Source: Methylobacterium aerolatum (GTDB lineage Bacteria > Pseudomonadota > Alphaproteobacteria > Rhizobiales > Beijerinckiaceae). Taken from it: a stretch of 64,000 nucleotides of DNA. This document shows, one piece after another, positions 8,716 through 18,288 of the stretch. Made by a program: the position numbers and the translations under genes. The notes under the pieces are model-generated. The model was not told the origin of the DNA, did not search any database, and saw only the letters and a list, made by a program, of their open reading frames with translations. The stretch covers positions 1 to 64,000 of the forward strand of contig NZ_BPQE01000016.1 in the NCBI RefSeq assembly GCF_022179085.1, written 5' to 3'. The first letter of the stretch is position 1. Each line of letters starts with the position of its first letter.

Positions 8716-11073
8716 TTGGTCCCACCTCCCCCACCGCAGGGTCGTGTAGAGCGCCGGGTTTCCGCGAGCTCCCCGGCGGCGCGGACGGCGCGCTGGATCC
8801 TCCCCGCGATCCTGGCTGCGGGAGTGCTGGCGACGGCGGTCTGCACCGCGCTGACGTGGCGGGCGGCGGAGCTGCGCGACCGCCTGACCTTCACCCATGC
8901 CACCGAGATCGAACTGCGCGCCATCGAGGAGCAGTTCCGGACCTACACCGCCCTCCTCCGCGGAGCCGCCGGCCTGTTCGCGGCCGAGGGTGACAGCGTG
9001 ACCCTCGCCGAGTTCCGCGCCTACGTGCGGCGGATCGAGTTCCAGGCCCTGTATCCCGGCTACCTCGGCATCGGCTTCACGCCGACCCTGCCCGCCTCCG
9101 AAAAGGAGCGGTTCGCGGCGCGTGCGGCGGCACTCGGGGTGGGAAACTTCCAGGTCCGCCCGGCGACGGACAACCCCGCGATCAGCCCCGTGCTCTTCGC
9201 GGAGCCGCCGAACCCGCGCAACCAAGCCGCCATCGGCTACGACGTGATGTCCGATCCCGTCCGGCGGGACATGGTCGAGCGCGCCCGCGACACCGGGCGG
9301 CCCGCCGCCTCGGCCCGCATCCAGCTCGTGCAGGAGATCGACGCGGACAAGCAGGCCGGCTTCCTCGTCGCCCTGCCGGTCTATGCCGGCGGCGGCATCC
9401 CGCCGGACGTCGCGGCGCGGCGGGAGAAATATCTCGGCTTCATCTTCGGCGCCTTCCGGGCCGACGACCTGTTCGGCAGCATCGTGGCGGCCGAGGCCGA
9501 GGAGGATGCCGCCTTCACGATCTACGACGGCCCGCCGGGCGAGACGACCCTGATGCACCGGTCGGCACGGGTCTCCCCCGCCGCCGGCCGCCTCACGCGG
9601 GAGGCGACGCTGGATCTCGGCGGGCGCAACTGGACCGTCCAGTTCCAGCAGCGCATCGCGCCCGCCCGCGCCTCGGCGCTGTCGGAGATCTGGCTCATCG
9701 GCGGCGGGGGCCTCCTCGCCACCGCACTGCTGGCCTTTGCCGCCTTCCGCCAAGGCCGGACGCAGGACGAGGTTCACCGCCTCAACGCGTCCCTGGAGGC
9801 CCGGGTTGAGGAGCGCACGCGCGACCTGACGGAGGCGGCCGACCGCCTGCGGCAGGCGAGCGAGGAGCGGACACGGATTGAGGAGGCCCTGCGGCAATCG
9901 CAGAAGATGGAGGCGGTGGGCCAGCTCACGGGCGGCTTAGCCCACGACTTCAACAACCTGCTCGCGGGAATCTCCGGCTCCCTGGAGTTGATGGAGACCC
10001 GCCTCGCCCAGGGGCGCTCGCAGGAGATCGGCAAGTACATCGCCGTCGCGCAGGGGGCCGCGCGCCGCGCCGCCGCCCTGACCCACCGCCTGCTCGCCTT
10101 CTCCCGCCGCCAGACCCTGGCGCCCAAGGCCATCGATGCGAGCAGGCTGGTGGAGGGGATGCTCGACCTGATCCGGCGCACGGTCGGGCCCGGCGTGGAG
10201 GTGCGGCACCGTAGCGTGGACGGACTCTGGCCCGCCCTCGCGGATCCGTCACAACTGGAGAATGCGCTCCTGAACCTGTGCATCAACGCCCGGGACGCGA
10301 TGCCCGAGGGCGGCCGCATCATCATCGAGACCGACAACCGCCGGATCGACGGGGCGCAGGCAAGGGCTCAGGACATGCCGGAGGGCGAGTACCTCTCCCT
10401 CTGCGTCACCGATACCGGCACCGGCATGACGCCCGATGTGGTCGATCGGGCCTTCGACCCGTTCTTCACCACGAAGCCCATGGGCGAGGGCACGGGCCTC
10501 GGCCTATCGATGATCTACGGCTTCGCCAAGCAGTCGGGCGGACAGGTGCGGATCGCCTCCACCGTCGGCCAGGGCACGACGGTTTGCATCTACCTGCCGC
10601 GTCACCGGGGCGAGGTGGACGAGGAAGGGGACGATCCGGCCAAGCGCCCCCTGGCCCCGGCCGAGGCGGGCGAGGCCGTGCTGATCGTCGACGACGAGCC
10701 GAGCGTGAGGATGCTCGTGGCCGACGTGCTGGGCGACCTCGGCTACCTTGCGCTGGAGGCGGCGGACGGCGCGGAGGGCCTCCGGGTGCTGCAATCCGGG
10801 ACGCGCGTCGACCTTCTGGTGACGGATGTCGGCCTGCCCGGCGGCATGAACGGCCGCCAGCTCGCCGACGCGGCGCGGGTCGGGCGCCCGGACCTGCGGG
10901 TCCTGTTCATCACCGGTTTCGCGGAGGCCGCCGTGCTCGGCGACGGCCACCTCGAACCGGGCATGGCGGTCCTGACCAAGCCCTTCGCAGTCGACGTGCT
11001 GGCCTCGCGCATCCGCGAGATGATCGGGTCCCGCGCCGGGCCGTCGGACGGCAGGCGCGTGGCGGCACGCTGA
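8716..11073 (+). CDS. CHASE-domain hybrid sensor histidine kinase
   Basis: A 785-residue inner-membrane sensor. Helix 1 is at about 27-48, followed by a periplasmic CHASE domain (about 60-310; LRGAAGLFAAEG, YPGYLGIGFTP, GYDVMSDPVRRDM). Helix 2 is at about 326-344, then a coiled coil (345-395). The HisKA dimerisation helix carries H410 in GGLAHDFNNLLAG, and the HATPase has N-box INARDAMP, DTGTGM and GEGTGLGLSM. A C-terminal receiver has VDDEP and phospho-acceptor D704. This architecture is typical of FixL/ReqX-like HWE-negative hybrid kinases that phosphorylate their own receiver. CHASE domains bind small adenine-like or aromatic ligands in known cases; the ligand here is unknown. The start is TTG and not fully certain. 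Confidence 0.88.
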   Translation: MVPPPPPQGRVERRVSASSPAARTARWILPAILAAGVLATAVCTALTWRAAELRDRLTFTHATEIELRAIEEQFRTYTALLRGAAGLFAAEGDSVTLAEFRAYVRRIEFQALYPGYLGIGFTPTLPASEKERFAARAAALGVGNFQVRPATDNPAISPVLFAEPPNPRNQAAIGYDVMSDPVRRDMVERARDTGRPAASARIQLVQEIDADKQAGFLVALPVYAGGGIPPDVAARREKYLGFIFGAFRADDLFGSIVAAEAEEDAAFTIYDGPPGETTLMHRSARVSPAAGRLTREATLDLGGRNWTVQFQQRIAPARASALSEIWLIGGGGLLATALLAFAAFRQGRTQDEVHRLNASLEARVEERTRDLTEAADRLRQASEERTRIEEALRQSQKMEAVGQLTGGLAHDFNNLLAGISGSLELMETRLAQGRSQEIGKYIAVAQGAARRAAALTHRLLAFSRRQTLAPKAIDASRLVEGMLDLIRRTVGPGVEVRHRSVDGLWPALADPSQLENALLNLCINARDAMPEGGRIIIETDNRRIDGAQARAQDMPEGEYLSLCVTDTGTGMTPDVVDRAFDPFFTTKPMGEGTGLGLSMIYGFAKQSGGQVRIASTVGQGTTVCIYLPRHRGEVDEEGDDPAKRPLAPAEAGEAVLIVDDEPSVRMLVADVLGDLGYLALEAADGAEGLRVLQSGTRVDLLVTDVGLPGGMNGRQLADAARVGRPDLRVLFITGFAEAAVLGDGHLEPGMAVLTKPFAVDVLASRIREMIGSRAGPSDGRRVAAR

Positions 11074-11354
11074 CCGGGCGGACGGCGCCGAAGAGCCTGG
11101 GCTGGCACCGTCGGCTCGGCGCGGCCAACTTCGGCGTCGCCCTCCCGTGCCGCGTTTCATGTCTTTCCCCGCCCCGGGGCCAATTCCGCCCGGCGGAGCG
11201 GGGCCGGGCATCCGGCGAGTGCTACGGCCCTGACAAATAACCGGTCATATCATGCCGTCCAATACAATCACACATCTTCGATAATTTGAATTAAGTCGCA
11301 ATCAACCTTTTGCTCACATGGTTGCGAGGCCAGGAGCGGGGTTTTGGGACGACG

Positions 11355-11915
11355 ATGAAGGGCATGGTTTTCACGGAGTTCCTGGATTTCGTGCAGGGAA
11401 GCCTCGGTGCCGACATGGTCGATGACATCATTGAGGATGCCGCCCCGCCGAATGCCGGGGCCTATACTGCCGTGGGGACCTATCCCTATGCCGAGATGGG
11501 CGCCCTGGTCGCCGCCCTCGGCCGCAGGACGGGGTGCCCCGTGCCCGACCTGCTGCAGACCTTCGGCCGTCACCTCTGCGGACGGTTCGTCGTGCGATTC
11601 CCCGAGTTCTTCCCCGCCGACTCCGAGTTCTTCACCTTCCTCGACAGCGTGGACCGGCACATCCACGTCGAGGTCCACAAGCTCTACCCCGAGGCGGAGC
11701 TTCCGCGCTTCGAGATGACCCACGGGGGGCACGATACGGTCTTTCTCGATTACGACAGCTGCCGCCCGCTGGAGGCCCTCGCGGAGGGCATGATCCTGGC
11801 GGCGTCCGACCATTTCGGCCAAGCGGTGGAGATCGAGAAGCTCCATCTCCCGACCGAGGGCCGGACCGTCACGCGCTTCGTGATTCGCAAGGTCGAGGCC
11901 CGCCTTGCCGCCTGA
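11355..11915 (+). CDS. H-NOX haem nitric-oxide sensor
   Basis: A 186-residue haem-NO-binding protein. The ATG at 11355 gives the usual MKGMVF start; the frame extends 15 codons upstream to 11310 but adds nothing family-like. The proximal haem ligand is H104 in RHIHVEVHKLYP. The YxSxR motif that holds the haem propionates is intact as Y133-D-S135-C-R137. H-NOX proteins bind NO at ferrous haem and control a partner signalling protein. The next gene, overlapping by 11 bp, is a GGDEF-EAL enzyme, the classic partner. The upstream ~280 bp is relatively AT-rich and probably contains the promoter. Confidence 0.92.
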   Translation: MKGMVFTEFLDFVQGSLGADMVDDIIEDAAPPNAGAYTAVGTYPYAEMGALVAALGRRTGCPVPDLLQTFGRHLCGRFVVRFPEFFPADSEFFTFLDSVDRHIHVEVHKLYPEAELPRFEMTHGGHDTVFLDYDSCRPLEALAEGMILAASDHFGQAVEIEKLHLPTEGRTVTRFVIRKVEARLAA

Positions 11916-13434
11916 TCCCCTCCCTCCCCCCGGGGACAACCCGGACGAACGCCTTGCGCGCCTAGCCCGCCGCGTCGAGCGCGAGCGCCGGGCGCGGCTG
12001 GAGGCCGAGAGCCTGCTCGAGGAGAAATCGCGCGCGCTGTTCACCGCCAACCGGAACCTCGCCCAGCTCGCGGCCTCGCTGGAGACCCGCGTGGCCGAGC
12101 GCACCCTGGAGGCGAACGACGCCCGCGAGCGCGCCGTGGCGCTGGCCGAGCGCGACAGCCTGACGGGTATCGCCAACCGCGTCCGCTTCACCGATCGGCT
12201 CGGCGCCCTCATCGAGCAGGCGCGGCAAAGCGGCGAGGGGTTCGCCCTCCTCCTCCTCGACCTTGATCGCTTCAAGGAGACCAACGACGCCCTCGGCCAC
12301 GAGGCGGGCGATACCCTGCTCCGCTGCGTGGCGCGGCGGCTCGTCCGCCTGCCCGGCGCATGGTGTGTCGCCCGGCTCGGCGGAGACGAGTTCGCCGCCA
12401 TCGTCCCCGCGACGGAGGACGGTATCGAGGCGCAGGTGCAGGCCCTGCAGGCGCGGCTGCGCAAGCCCCTCCGCTTCCAGGGGCAGCGCCTGGAGGTCTC
12501 GGCCTCGATCGGCGTCGCCCTCTTCCCGCAGGACGCGACCGACTCCCGGGACCTCCAGCGCTTTGCCGACATCGCCCTGTTCCGCGCCAAGGTGCTGCGG
12601 GACTGCCATGCCCGGTACGAGGCCGCCATGGGCCGGGAGATCGAGGTACGCCGCGAACTCGGCAGCGAACTCGCCAGGGCCCTGCGGATCGGTGAGGTCG
12701 TGCCGTGGTTCCAGCCCATCGTCGACGGGACGTCCCTGCGGCCGAACGGCGTGGAGGCCCTGGCCCGCTGGCACCACCCGCAACGGGGCCTCGTCTCCCC
12801 CGGTGACTTCTTGGCGATCGCCGAGGAGCGCCGCCTGATGGGCGAGCTGTTCGCGCGGATCCTGCGCGCCGCCTGCCCGGTCGCGAAGCGGTGGCTGGCG
12901 GAGGGCGTGATCCAGTTCCTCTCGGTCAACGTCTCCCCGAGCCAGTTCCGGTCGGGCAACCTCGTCCAGGACCTCGCGGCCCTCCTCGCCGAACTCGACT
13001 TCCCGGCCGAGTGCCTCGTCGTGGAGATCACCGAGGAGATCCTGATGCTCGACCTCGACGGCGCGCGGCGGCAATTGCAGGACATCGCCGCCCTCGGCGT
13101 CCGCATCGCCCTCGACGATTTCGGCGTGGGCTATTCCAACATCGGCTATCTGCGCCACCTGCCGTTCCACAAGCTCAAGCTCGACCGCTCGCTGATCGCG
13201 GATCTCGGCAAGGATCCGAAGGTGCGGGTCATGCTCAGCGCCATCGTCGATCTGGCGCGGGCGCTGGACCTCGGAATCGTCGCGGAGGGCGTCGAGGATC
13301 CGCATCAGGCGCTCCTCCTCGCCCATCTCGGCTGCCGCGACCTCCAGGGCTACCTCTTCGGCCGTCCGATGCCGGAGGCCGAACTCGACGCCTTCTTCCG
13401 TCACGGGGCCTCGCCCCGGCGGGCCGCGGTCTGA
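11905..13434 (+). CDS. GGDEF-EAL cyclic-di-GMP enzyme, H-NOX partner
   Basis: A 509-residue soluble protein with TTG start inside the end of the H-NOX gene, which indicates translational coupling. Residues 15-80 form a charged coiled coil. The GGDEF domain (about 82-235) has an intact active site LGGDEF at 158-163. The EAL domain (about 250-500) has EAL at 284-286, VNVSPSQF, EITEEIL, DDFGVGYSN, KLDRS and EGVED, all needed for phosphodiesterase activity. The inhibitory I-site RxxD five residues before GGDEF is replaced by PGAW, so product inhibition of the cyclase is probably lost. In known H-NOX pairs, NO-bound H-NOX changes the balance of synthesis and breakdown of c-di-GMP to control biofilm or motility. 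Confidence 0.92.
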   Translation: MPPDPLPPPGDNPDERLARLARRVERERRARLEAESLLEEKSRALFTANRNLAQLAASLETRVAERTLEANDARERAVALAERDSLTGIANRVRFTDRLGALIEQARQSGEGFALLLLDLDRFKETNDALGHEAGDTLLRCVARRLVRLPGAWCVARLGGDEFAAIVPATEDGIEAQVQALQARLRKPLRFQGQRLEVSASIGVALFPQDATDSRDLQRFADIALFRAKVLRDCHARYEAAMGREIEVRRELGSELARALRIGEVVPWFQPIVDGTSLRPNGVEALARWHHPQRGLVSPGDFLAIAEERRLMGELFARILRAACPVAKRWLAEGVIQFLSVNVSPSQFRSGNLVQDLAALLAELDFPAECLVVEITEEILMLDLDGARRQLQDIAALGVRIALDDFGVGYSNIGYLRHLPFHKLKLDRSLIADLGKDPKVRVMLSAIVDLARALDLGIVAEGVEDPHQALLLAHLGCRDLQGYLFGRPMPEAELDAFFRHGASPRRAAV

Positions 13435-13467
13435 CCGGACCGTCCTGAGGGGCCGGCCGCGCCGAGG

Positions 13468-14106
13468 CTACGTCAGGGTCCTGAGCCCCGAGGGCGTCTC
13501 GATCACCGCGCGGAGGCGGAACCGCGCGCCCCGCTCGACGGCCGGCGGATCGCGGAGGGCGAGGGCCGCGTGGAGCGCGCTCACCCACTCCGGGTCCGGG
13601 TGCTCGATCCCGAACGAGCGCAGCCGCGCGCCGAGGTCCGGCATCGCGGCGGCCGGGTTGCCCCGGCTTCCCCAATCCATGACCGAGGGCGCGAGGCCGC
13701 CTGCGGGCAGGGATCCGTCCGCGGGCACGGCGAAGACCCAGTTCCTGTCGCCGCGCGAGACGGGCACCGCGTGGCCGAGCAGCGCCCCGTGCCGGGCCAG
13801 GGCGGCACCGAGGTCGTCCGTGCGGGCGACCCAGCCGCGCAGGCGGCGTCCCTCGTCCCAGGCGGCGCGGACGGCGCGGGGGTCGTCGAGGCCGAACCAA
13901 CGGGGATGGGGCGGGCGCTGCGCCTCGGGATCGACGGCGATCACTTCGAGGAAGGTGTCGTCCCCGAGCCGCAGAAGCAGGTTGTGCGTCCCCATCTCGG
14001 GGTGCTTCCCCCCGGCGGGCATGTCGATGCCGAGTTGGTCGCGCACATGCGCGGCGCCCTCCGCGAGGGAGGGCGCGATGATCGCGAGGTGGTCGAGCGT
14101 CAGCAT
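13468..14106 (-). CDS. VOC superfamily (glyoxalase-like) protein
   Basis: 212 residues, soluble. It begins LTLDHLAIIAPSLAEGAAHV, followed by KHPEMGTHNLLLRLGDDTFLEVIAVDP, the form of the glyoxalase-like domain found in many uncharacterised proteobacterial VOC proteins. H6 and an acidic residue (E in FLEVI) could be metal ligands. Function unknown. It is transcribed towards, and ends about 30 bp from, the cyclic-di-GMP gene. Confidence 0.75.
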   Translation of the reverse strand: MLTLDHLAIIAPSLAEGAAHVRDQLGIDMPAGGKHPEMGTHNLLLRLGDDTFLEVIAVDPEAQRPPHPRWFGLDDPRAVRAAWDEGRRLRGWVARTDDLGAALARHGALLGHAVPVSRGDRNWVFAVPADGSLPAGGLAPSVMDWGSRGNPAAAMPDLGARLRSFGIEHPDPEWVSALHAALALRDPPAVERGARFRLRAVIETPSGLRTLT

Positions 14107-14140
14107 GGCATCTCGCCTGTCCGAGCCGGAGCCGCCACTC

Positions 14141-14608
14141 TCACTGACACTCGGTCCGAGCCTGATCCTGGAGGCTGCGCAGCCCGTTCAGGCTCACGTC
14201 CTCGGTGATGGCCTCGTGCCATCGGTCGAGGATGCGGATCTGGAAGCGACGGCCCTTCAGGATCGCGTCGAAGGCATCGCCTTCGAACCAGATCGCGCCG
14301 GCCTTCTGCATGGCGGGCGACGGGATCATGGCGTTGGATACCGGCTGATCGTCGATCCGGTACTGGTAGTTGAAGAGCGACTCCTTCGGCAGCCCCGTGA
14401 CCTCGAGGCGGGAGCCGACGACCTGGACGCGCGACGGCGACGTGGTCGCGAGAATGCAGGGAGACGGGCCGTCCGCCCGCGCAAGGGTCCAATCGCCCGC
14501 GCTGGCGAGGGGCGGCCCGGCGGCCCCGGCGGCGGTGACGCCTGCCGCGAGGCTGAGCCACGCGATGCCGATCCCGATGCTGAGCTTGCCCCCCGTCCCG
14601 GCCGCCAT
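14141..14608 (-). CDS. Secreted protein of unknown function
   Basis: 155 residues from the ATG at 14608; the frame is open further upstream (an alternative ATG lies at 14626). A signal peptide is visible (LSIGIGIAWLSLAAGVTAAGAA). The mature part has two Cys (SPCILATT and RTECQ at the very C-terminus) that could form a disulfide, as in periplasmic beta-rich proteins. I do not recognise the family. It sits directly upstream of the VOC gene on the same strand (34-bp gap), so they may be co-transcribed. Confidence 0.65.
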   Translation of the reverse strand: MAAGTGGKLSIGIGIAWLSLAAGVTAAGAAGPPLASAGDWTLARADGPSPCILATTSPSRVQVVGSRLEVTGLPKESLFNYQYRIDDQPVSNAMIPSPAMQKAGAIWFEGDAFDAILKGRRFQIRILDRWHEAITEDVSLNGLRSLQDQARTECQ

Positions 14609-14780
14609 GCGGATCCCCCCATCCATCGAACGATCCCGCCACGGCGGGGCGGGCGCCGCCTCCCGTGGCGATGCCCGCTCCGGGCGGCAGGCTAACAAGA
14701 TCAGGGATGCCGGGACGTTCCCGCCTGCCGATCCGGGCGGGCGGCGGCTCGCTTGCCGCCGCCGCGTGAGGGATGCGGCC

Positions 14781-15653
14781 TCACTTCCTGTTCGTGATCA
14801 GGCTGTCGACGTTCTTGTTCGCCTCCTTGTTCTCCTTCTGCTGGGCCGCGATCTGGTGCTGGGTGTCCTTCATGGCCGCCTCGTCCCGCTGGCCCTGGGG
14901 CTCCTTGGTCATGACCGTGCCGGTGGTGGCGGCACCGACCTTCTGCGGGACGGCGACGGCATCGATCACGTCGAAGCGCATGTTGTCCTGGGCCGACTTC
15001 AGGACCGCGTTCGCCTCGTAATACTTGCCCTGCCCGATCAGCGTGGCGGCCTGATCGACGTCGGCGACGGTCTTGTTCAGGGGGAGGACCGCCATGGTGA
15101 AGTTGACGTCGACATGGGCGAGCTTGAGCTTGTCGATGGCGCCCTGCTGGTCGCCGCGGGCGAGGTTCTTGTTCGCCTCCGTCACGGCGGACGCCTTCTC
15201 GGGCGTGGCCACGAAGTCGTCACCGAGGGTCAGCTGCGCATCGACGGGCACCCAGGCGATCTGCTCCTTGGCGGCCGGCTGCGCCGAGGCGGATTTGGCG
15301 TCGGCCGTCGCGGCCGGGGCCGCGCCCTTCTGCCCGGCGAGGTCGGCCTGGGTCTTCAGGTCGGCTTCCGCCTTGGTGAACTGGGCGTCGTCGGTCTTCG
15401 CCTTCCCGAAGGCGGCCTGCGTCTTGGCGATCATCGCCTTGGCCTGAGCCGGGTCGGCCTCGAAGATCGCGAGCCGCGTGAGTTGAAGATCCCGGAAGCC
15501 CTGCGCCCCGTCCTTCGACAGCTTGCCCACGTCCCGATCGATCGCGCTCGCGTGGGCGGCACCCTGGTGGGCCGCCTGCTCGGCGGCGAAGGCGGTACCA
15601 CCGAGGATCGTGGTGAGAACAAGCGCTGCAGCCATAGATTTGCGATGTGCCAT
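14781..15653 (-). CDS. YfdX family periplasmic protein
   Basis: 290 residues with a signal peptide (AAALVLTTILGGTAFAA). The YfdX core is recognisable in AIDRDVGKLSKDGAQGFRDL and in VDVNFTMAVLPLNKTVADVD plus IGQGKYYEANAVLKSAQD. A low-complexity Ala/Lys insertion (about 105-130) and a Lys/Asn/Glu-rich C-terminal helix flank the core. YfdX of enterobacteria is controlled by the EvgA acid-stress response and has chaperone-like properties; the role in alphaproteobacteria is unknown. The ATG has GGAG 7 nt upstream. Likely stress-related. Confidence 0.85.
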   Translation of the reverse strand: MAHRKSMAAALVLTTILGGTAFAAEQAAHQGAAHASAIDRDVGKLSKDGAQGFRDLQLTRLAIFEADPAQAKAMIAKTQAAFGKAKTDDAQFTKAEADLKTQADLAGQKGAAPAATADAKSASAQPAAKEQIAWVPVDAQLTLGDDFVATPEKASAVTEANKNLARGDQQGAIDKLKLAHVDVNFTMAVLPLNKTVADVDQAATLIGQGKYYEANAVLKSAQDNMRFDVIDAVAVPQKVGAATTGTVMTKEPQGQRDEAAMKDTQHQIAAQQKENKEANKNVDSLITNRK

Positions 15654-15877
15654 CTTTCATCTCCATCTGAAGCGCGGAATAGCGGCCTTCGACTTCGTTG
15701 GCCTCGTTCATCCCGTGTTCAAACAATAGATTCCGGCGCTGAAAGTCGCATGTCCATTGGGTTAAACATCCGCAATGTGGCGCAGCACGGGGGCCGGAGC
15801 GGCGCAGCCCACGGCCCCCGCGGAACGGGCGCGCGCACGGTCCATTCGGGAATCGGCTCGACGGAGGCCCGCGCCGG

Positions 15878-16657
15878 TCAGAGCACCTGCGAGAGGAACC
15901 GGCGGGTGCGCTCGTCGCGCGCGGAGGCGAAGAAGGTCGCGGGCGGCCCATGCTCCACGATCACGCCGCGATCCGTGAAGTAGATGTGGTCGGCCACGTC
16001 CCGGGCGAAGTTCATCTCGTGGGTGACGAGCATGCAGGTCATGCCCTCCTCCGCCAATTCGCGGATCGTCACCAGCACCTCCTTCACCGTCTCCGGGTCG
16101 AGGGCGGCGGTGACCTCGTCGAAGAGCATCACGTCCGGCCGCATGGCCAGCGAACGGGCGATGGCCACGCGCTGCTGCTGCCCGCCCGACAACTCGCCCG
16201 GATACGCGTTCTCCTTGCCCGCGAGCCGGACCTTGGCCAGCAGGGCGCGGGCGCGGGCCTCCACCTCGCGCCGGTCCTGGCCGAGGACGTGGATGGGCGC
16301 CATCATCACGTTCTGCAGGGCGGTCTTGTGCGGGAACAGGTTGTACTGCTGGAACACCATGCCGACCTTGCGGCGCAGGGCCAGCTTGTCGAGCCCTGGA
16401 TCCGTGACCTCGATCCCCTCGACCACGATGGAGCCGGCGCTGACCGGTACCAGGGCGTTGATGCAGCGGATCAGCGTCGACTTGCCGGAGCCCGAGGGCC
16501 CGATGATGCACACCACCTCGCCCTTGGCGACGTCGAAGCTGATGCCCTTCAACACCTCGAAGGTCCCGAAGGATTTGTGAACGTCCCGAAGGCGGACGAT
16601 CGGCCGATCCGGGGTCCAGGCCGGAGACGGAGGGCCGTCGGGGGTCGCGCGCGTCAT
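15878..16657 (-). CDS. Polar amino-acid ABC transporter, ATPase
   Basis: 259 residues. Walker A GPSGSGKST, Q-loop VFQQYNLFPHKTALQNV, signature LSGGQQQRVAIARSLA, Walker B VMLFDEVTAALDPE and switch His in LVTHEMNFA are all present. This is the GlnQ/HisP/AapP class, which energises import of amino acids or opines through two HisM-type permeases. It starts 2 bp after the second permease stop and closes a four-gene transporter set (binding protein, two permeases, ATPase). Confidence 0.92.
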   Translation of the reverse strand: MTRATPDGPPSPAWTPDRPIVRLRDVHKSFGTFEVLKGISFDVAKGEVVCIIGPSGSGKSTLIRCINALVPVSAGSIVVEGIEVTDPGLDKLALRRKVGMVFQQYNLFPHKTALQNVMMAPIHVLGQDRREVEARARALLAKVRLAGKENAYPGELSGGQQQRVAIARSLAMRPDVMLFDEVTAALDPETVKEVLVTIRELAEEGMTCMLVTHEMNFARDVADHIYFTDRGVIVEHGPPATFFASARDERTRRFLSQVL

Positions 16658-16659
16658 GC

Positions 16660-17505
16660 TCAGCGGGTCTCGAAGCGGCGTTCCAGCCGGGCGGTCAGCC
16701 GGTCGATCGGGTAGCAGTAGACGAAGAAGCAGAGCAGGGCGAAGCCGTAGAGCGGGGCGAAGAGCTCCGGGCGCCCGCCCTCGGCGGCGTGGACCTGCGC
16801 GGTCAGCGTCAGCATCTCGGTGACGCCGACGATGGAGGCCTGCACGGTGGCCATGGCGATGAGCGAGTAGACGTTCATCCAGGGCGGCAGCATTCGCTTC
16901 AGGCATTGCGGCAGGATGATCCGCCAGAGCGTCTGCCGCCGGGTGAAGGCCAGGGACTCGGCCGCCTCCCACTGGGTGTCCGGCACGGAGCGCACCGCCC
17001 CGCGCACGATCTCGGCGACGTTGGCCATCACCGGCAGGCTGAAGCCGAAGGTCGCCTTCACCCAATCGGGCAGCGGCAGGCGGAGCCCGAACACCGTGAT
17101 CTGGAAGGGCACGAGGAACATCACGAAGAACAGGAGCACCAGCCAGGGCACGTTGCGGAAGACCTGGGTGGCGCCCCACGCGACTGCGGAGACCACCCGG
17201 TTCTCGGCCAGCATGGCGAGGCCGAGGCCGGTGCCGGCGAGGGTGCCGATCGCCATCGCCATCAGCGAGATCGCGACGTTGAAGGCGAAGCCCGTCAGGA
17301 GCAGCGGCGCCCACTTGATCACCACCTCCAGCGGCGAGGGCGCGGCCGCGCCTCCCTGCGCCCAGGCCGGGAGGGCCAGGGCCGCCAGCCCGCAGAGCAG
17401 CCAGCCGTGGACGGGCCGCAGCCGCGCCGGCGCGGGCGTGCGCGACGGCGCGAAGGGCAACAGCACCGGCAAGGTGCCGGGGCGCTGCGGCTCGCCCGCG
17501 CTCAC
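16660..17505 (-). CDS. Polar amino-acid ABC transporter, permease 2
   Basis: 281 residues of the HisM/GlnP class. A GTG start overlaps the upstream permease stop (GTGA). An N-terminal Pro-rich stretch and a hydrophobic segment are followed by the permease core (GFAFNVAISLMAMAIG; VFRNVPWLVLLFF; EAAESLAFTRRQTLWRIILPQ). The EAA-loop contacts the ATPase. The protein is longer than permease 1 because of the N-terminal extension. Confidence 0.9.
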   Translation of the reverse strand: MSAGEPQRPGTLPVLLPFAPSRTPAPARLRPVHGWLLCGLAALALPAWAQGGAAAPSPLEVVIKWAPLLLTGFAFNVAISLMAMAIGTLAGTGLGLAMLAENRVVSAVAWGATQVFRNVPWLVLLFFVMFLVPFQITVFGLRLPLPDWVKATFGFSLPVMANVAEIVRGAVRSVPDTQWEAAESLAFTRRQTLWRIILPQCLKRMLPPWMNVYSLIAMATVQASIVGVTEMLTLTAQVHAAEGGRPELFAPLYGFALLCFFVYCYPIDRLTARLERRFETR

Positions 17506-18251
17506 CGGCCGTATCCGGGGATGCGCAGCGCCCGCTCCCAGCGGTGCATGATCCAGACGAGGAGGCCGACGAGGACGGCGTAGGTCGCGAGGAGCACCAG
17601 CATCATCTCCAGGACGTTCTGTGACTCGGACCAGATCTGCTTGACCGCGTAGAGCGTCTCCGGGACCGCGATGGCGTAGGCCAGCGTCGTCGTCTTCAAG
17701 AGGTTGATCAGGTTGTTGTTGAGCGCCGGCAGGCAGACCCGCAGGGCCAGCGGGAGGACGATGTGGCGGTAGGCGCCGACCCTCGTGTAGCCCAGCGCCT
17801 CGGCGGCCTCGATGGTGGTCTTCGGCACGGCCTCGATGCCGGAGCGGAAGATCTCCACGTTGAAGGCCCCCGCGAAGAGCGAGAGCGAGACGATCGCCCA
17901 CTGGACGTTGGTGAGGATCGGCGTGCGCAGGCCGTCGGCGGTGCGCAGGTCCGGCAGGAGCGTGCCGAGGCCGAAGTAGAAGAAGAAGATCTGTACCAGC
18001 GGCGGCGTGTTGCGGAACACCACGACGAAGCCGTTGACCAGACCCCGGAGCAGGCGAGACGGCCCGCTCTGAAGGAGCGCCCCGACGGCGCCGATCACGA
18101 GGCTCGCCAGGATGGTGCTCAGCGCCAGCAGCAGCGTCGTGCGCAGGCCCGCAACGTAGCGGTCGAAGTCGTACGGATCGTAGAAGACCGTGAAATTGAA
18201 TCCCGTCGTCTCGTAGAGACGCTGGAACCACGCCTGGATCGCCTCGATCAT
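17502..18251 (-). CDS. Polar amino-acid ABC transporter, permease 1
   Basis: 249 residues, HisM/GlnP class, five or so membrane segments. The start ATG at 18251 (MIEAIQAWFQRLYETTGFNF) places a short amphipathic N-terminus before helix 1 (GLRTTLLLALSTILASLVIG). It carries the usual FRNTPPLVQIFFFYFG and the EAA-loop IEAAEALGYTRVGAYRHIVLP. It pairs with permease 2 (4-bp overlap) as a heterodimer. Confidence 0.9.
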   Translation of the reverse strand: MIEAIQAWFQRLYETTGFNFTVFYDPYDFDRYVAGLRTTLLLALSTILASLVIGAVGALLQSGPSRLLRGLVNGFVVVFRNTPPLVQIFFFYFGLGTLLPDLRTADGLRTPILTNVQWAIVSLSLFAGAFNVEIFRSGIEAVPKTTIEAAEALGYTRVGAYRHIVLPLALRVCLPALNNNLINLLKTTTLAYAIAVPETLYAVKQIWSESQNVLEMMLVLLATYAVLVGLLVWIMHRWERALRIPGYGR

Positions 18252-18288
18252 CGCGGCCTGACGGTCGGGCTCGTCGGACGGGGGCGCA

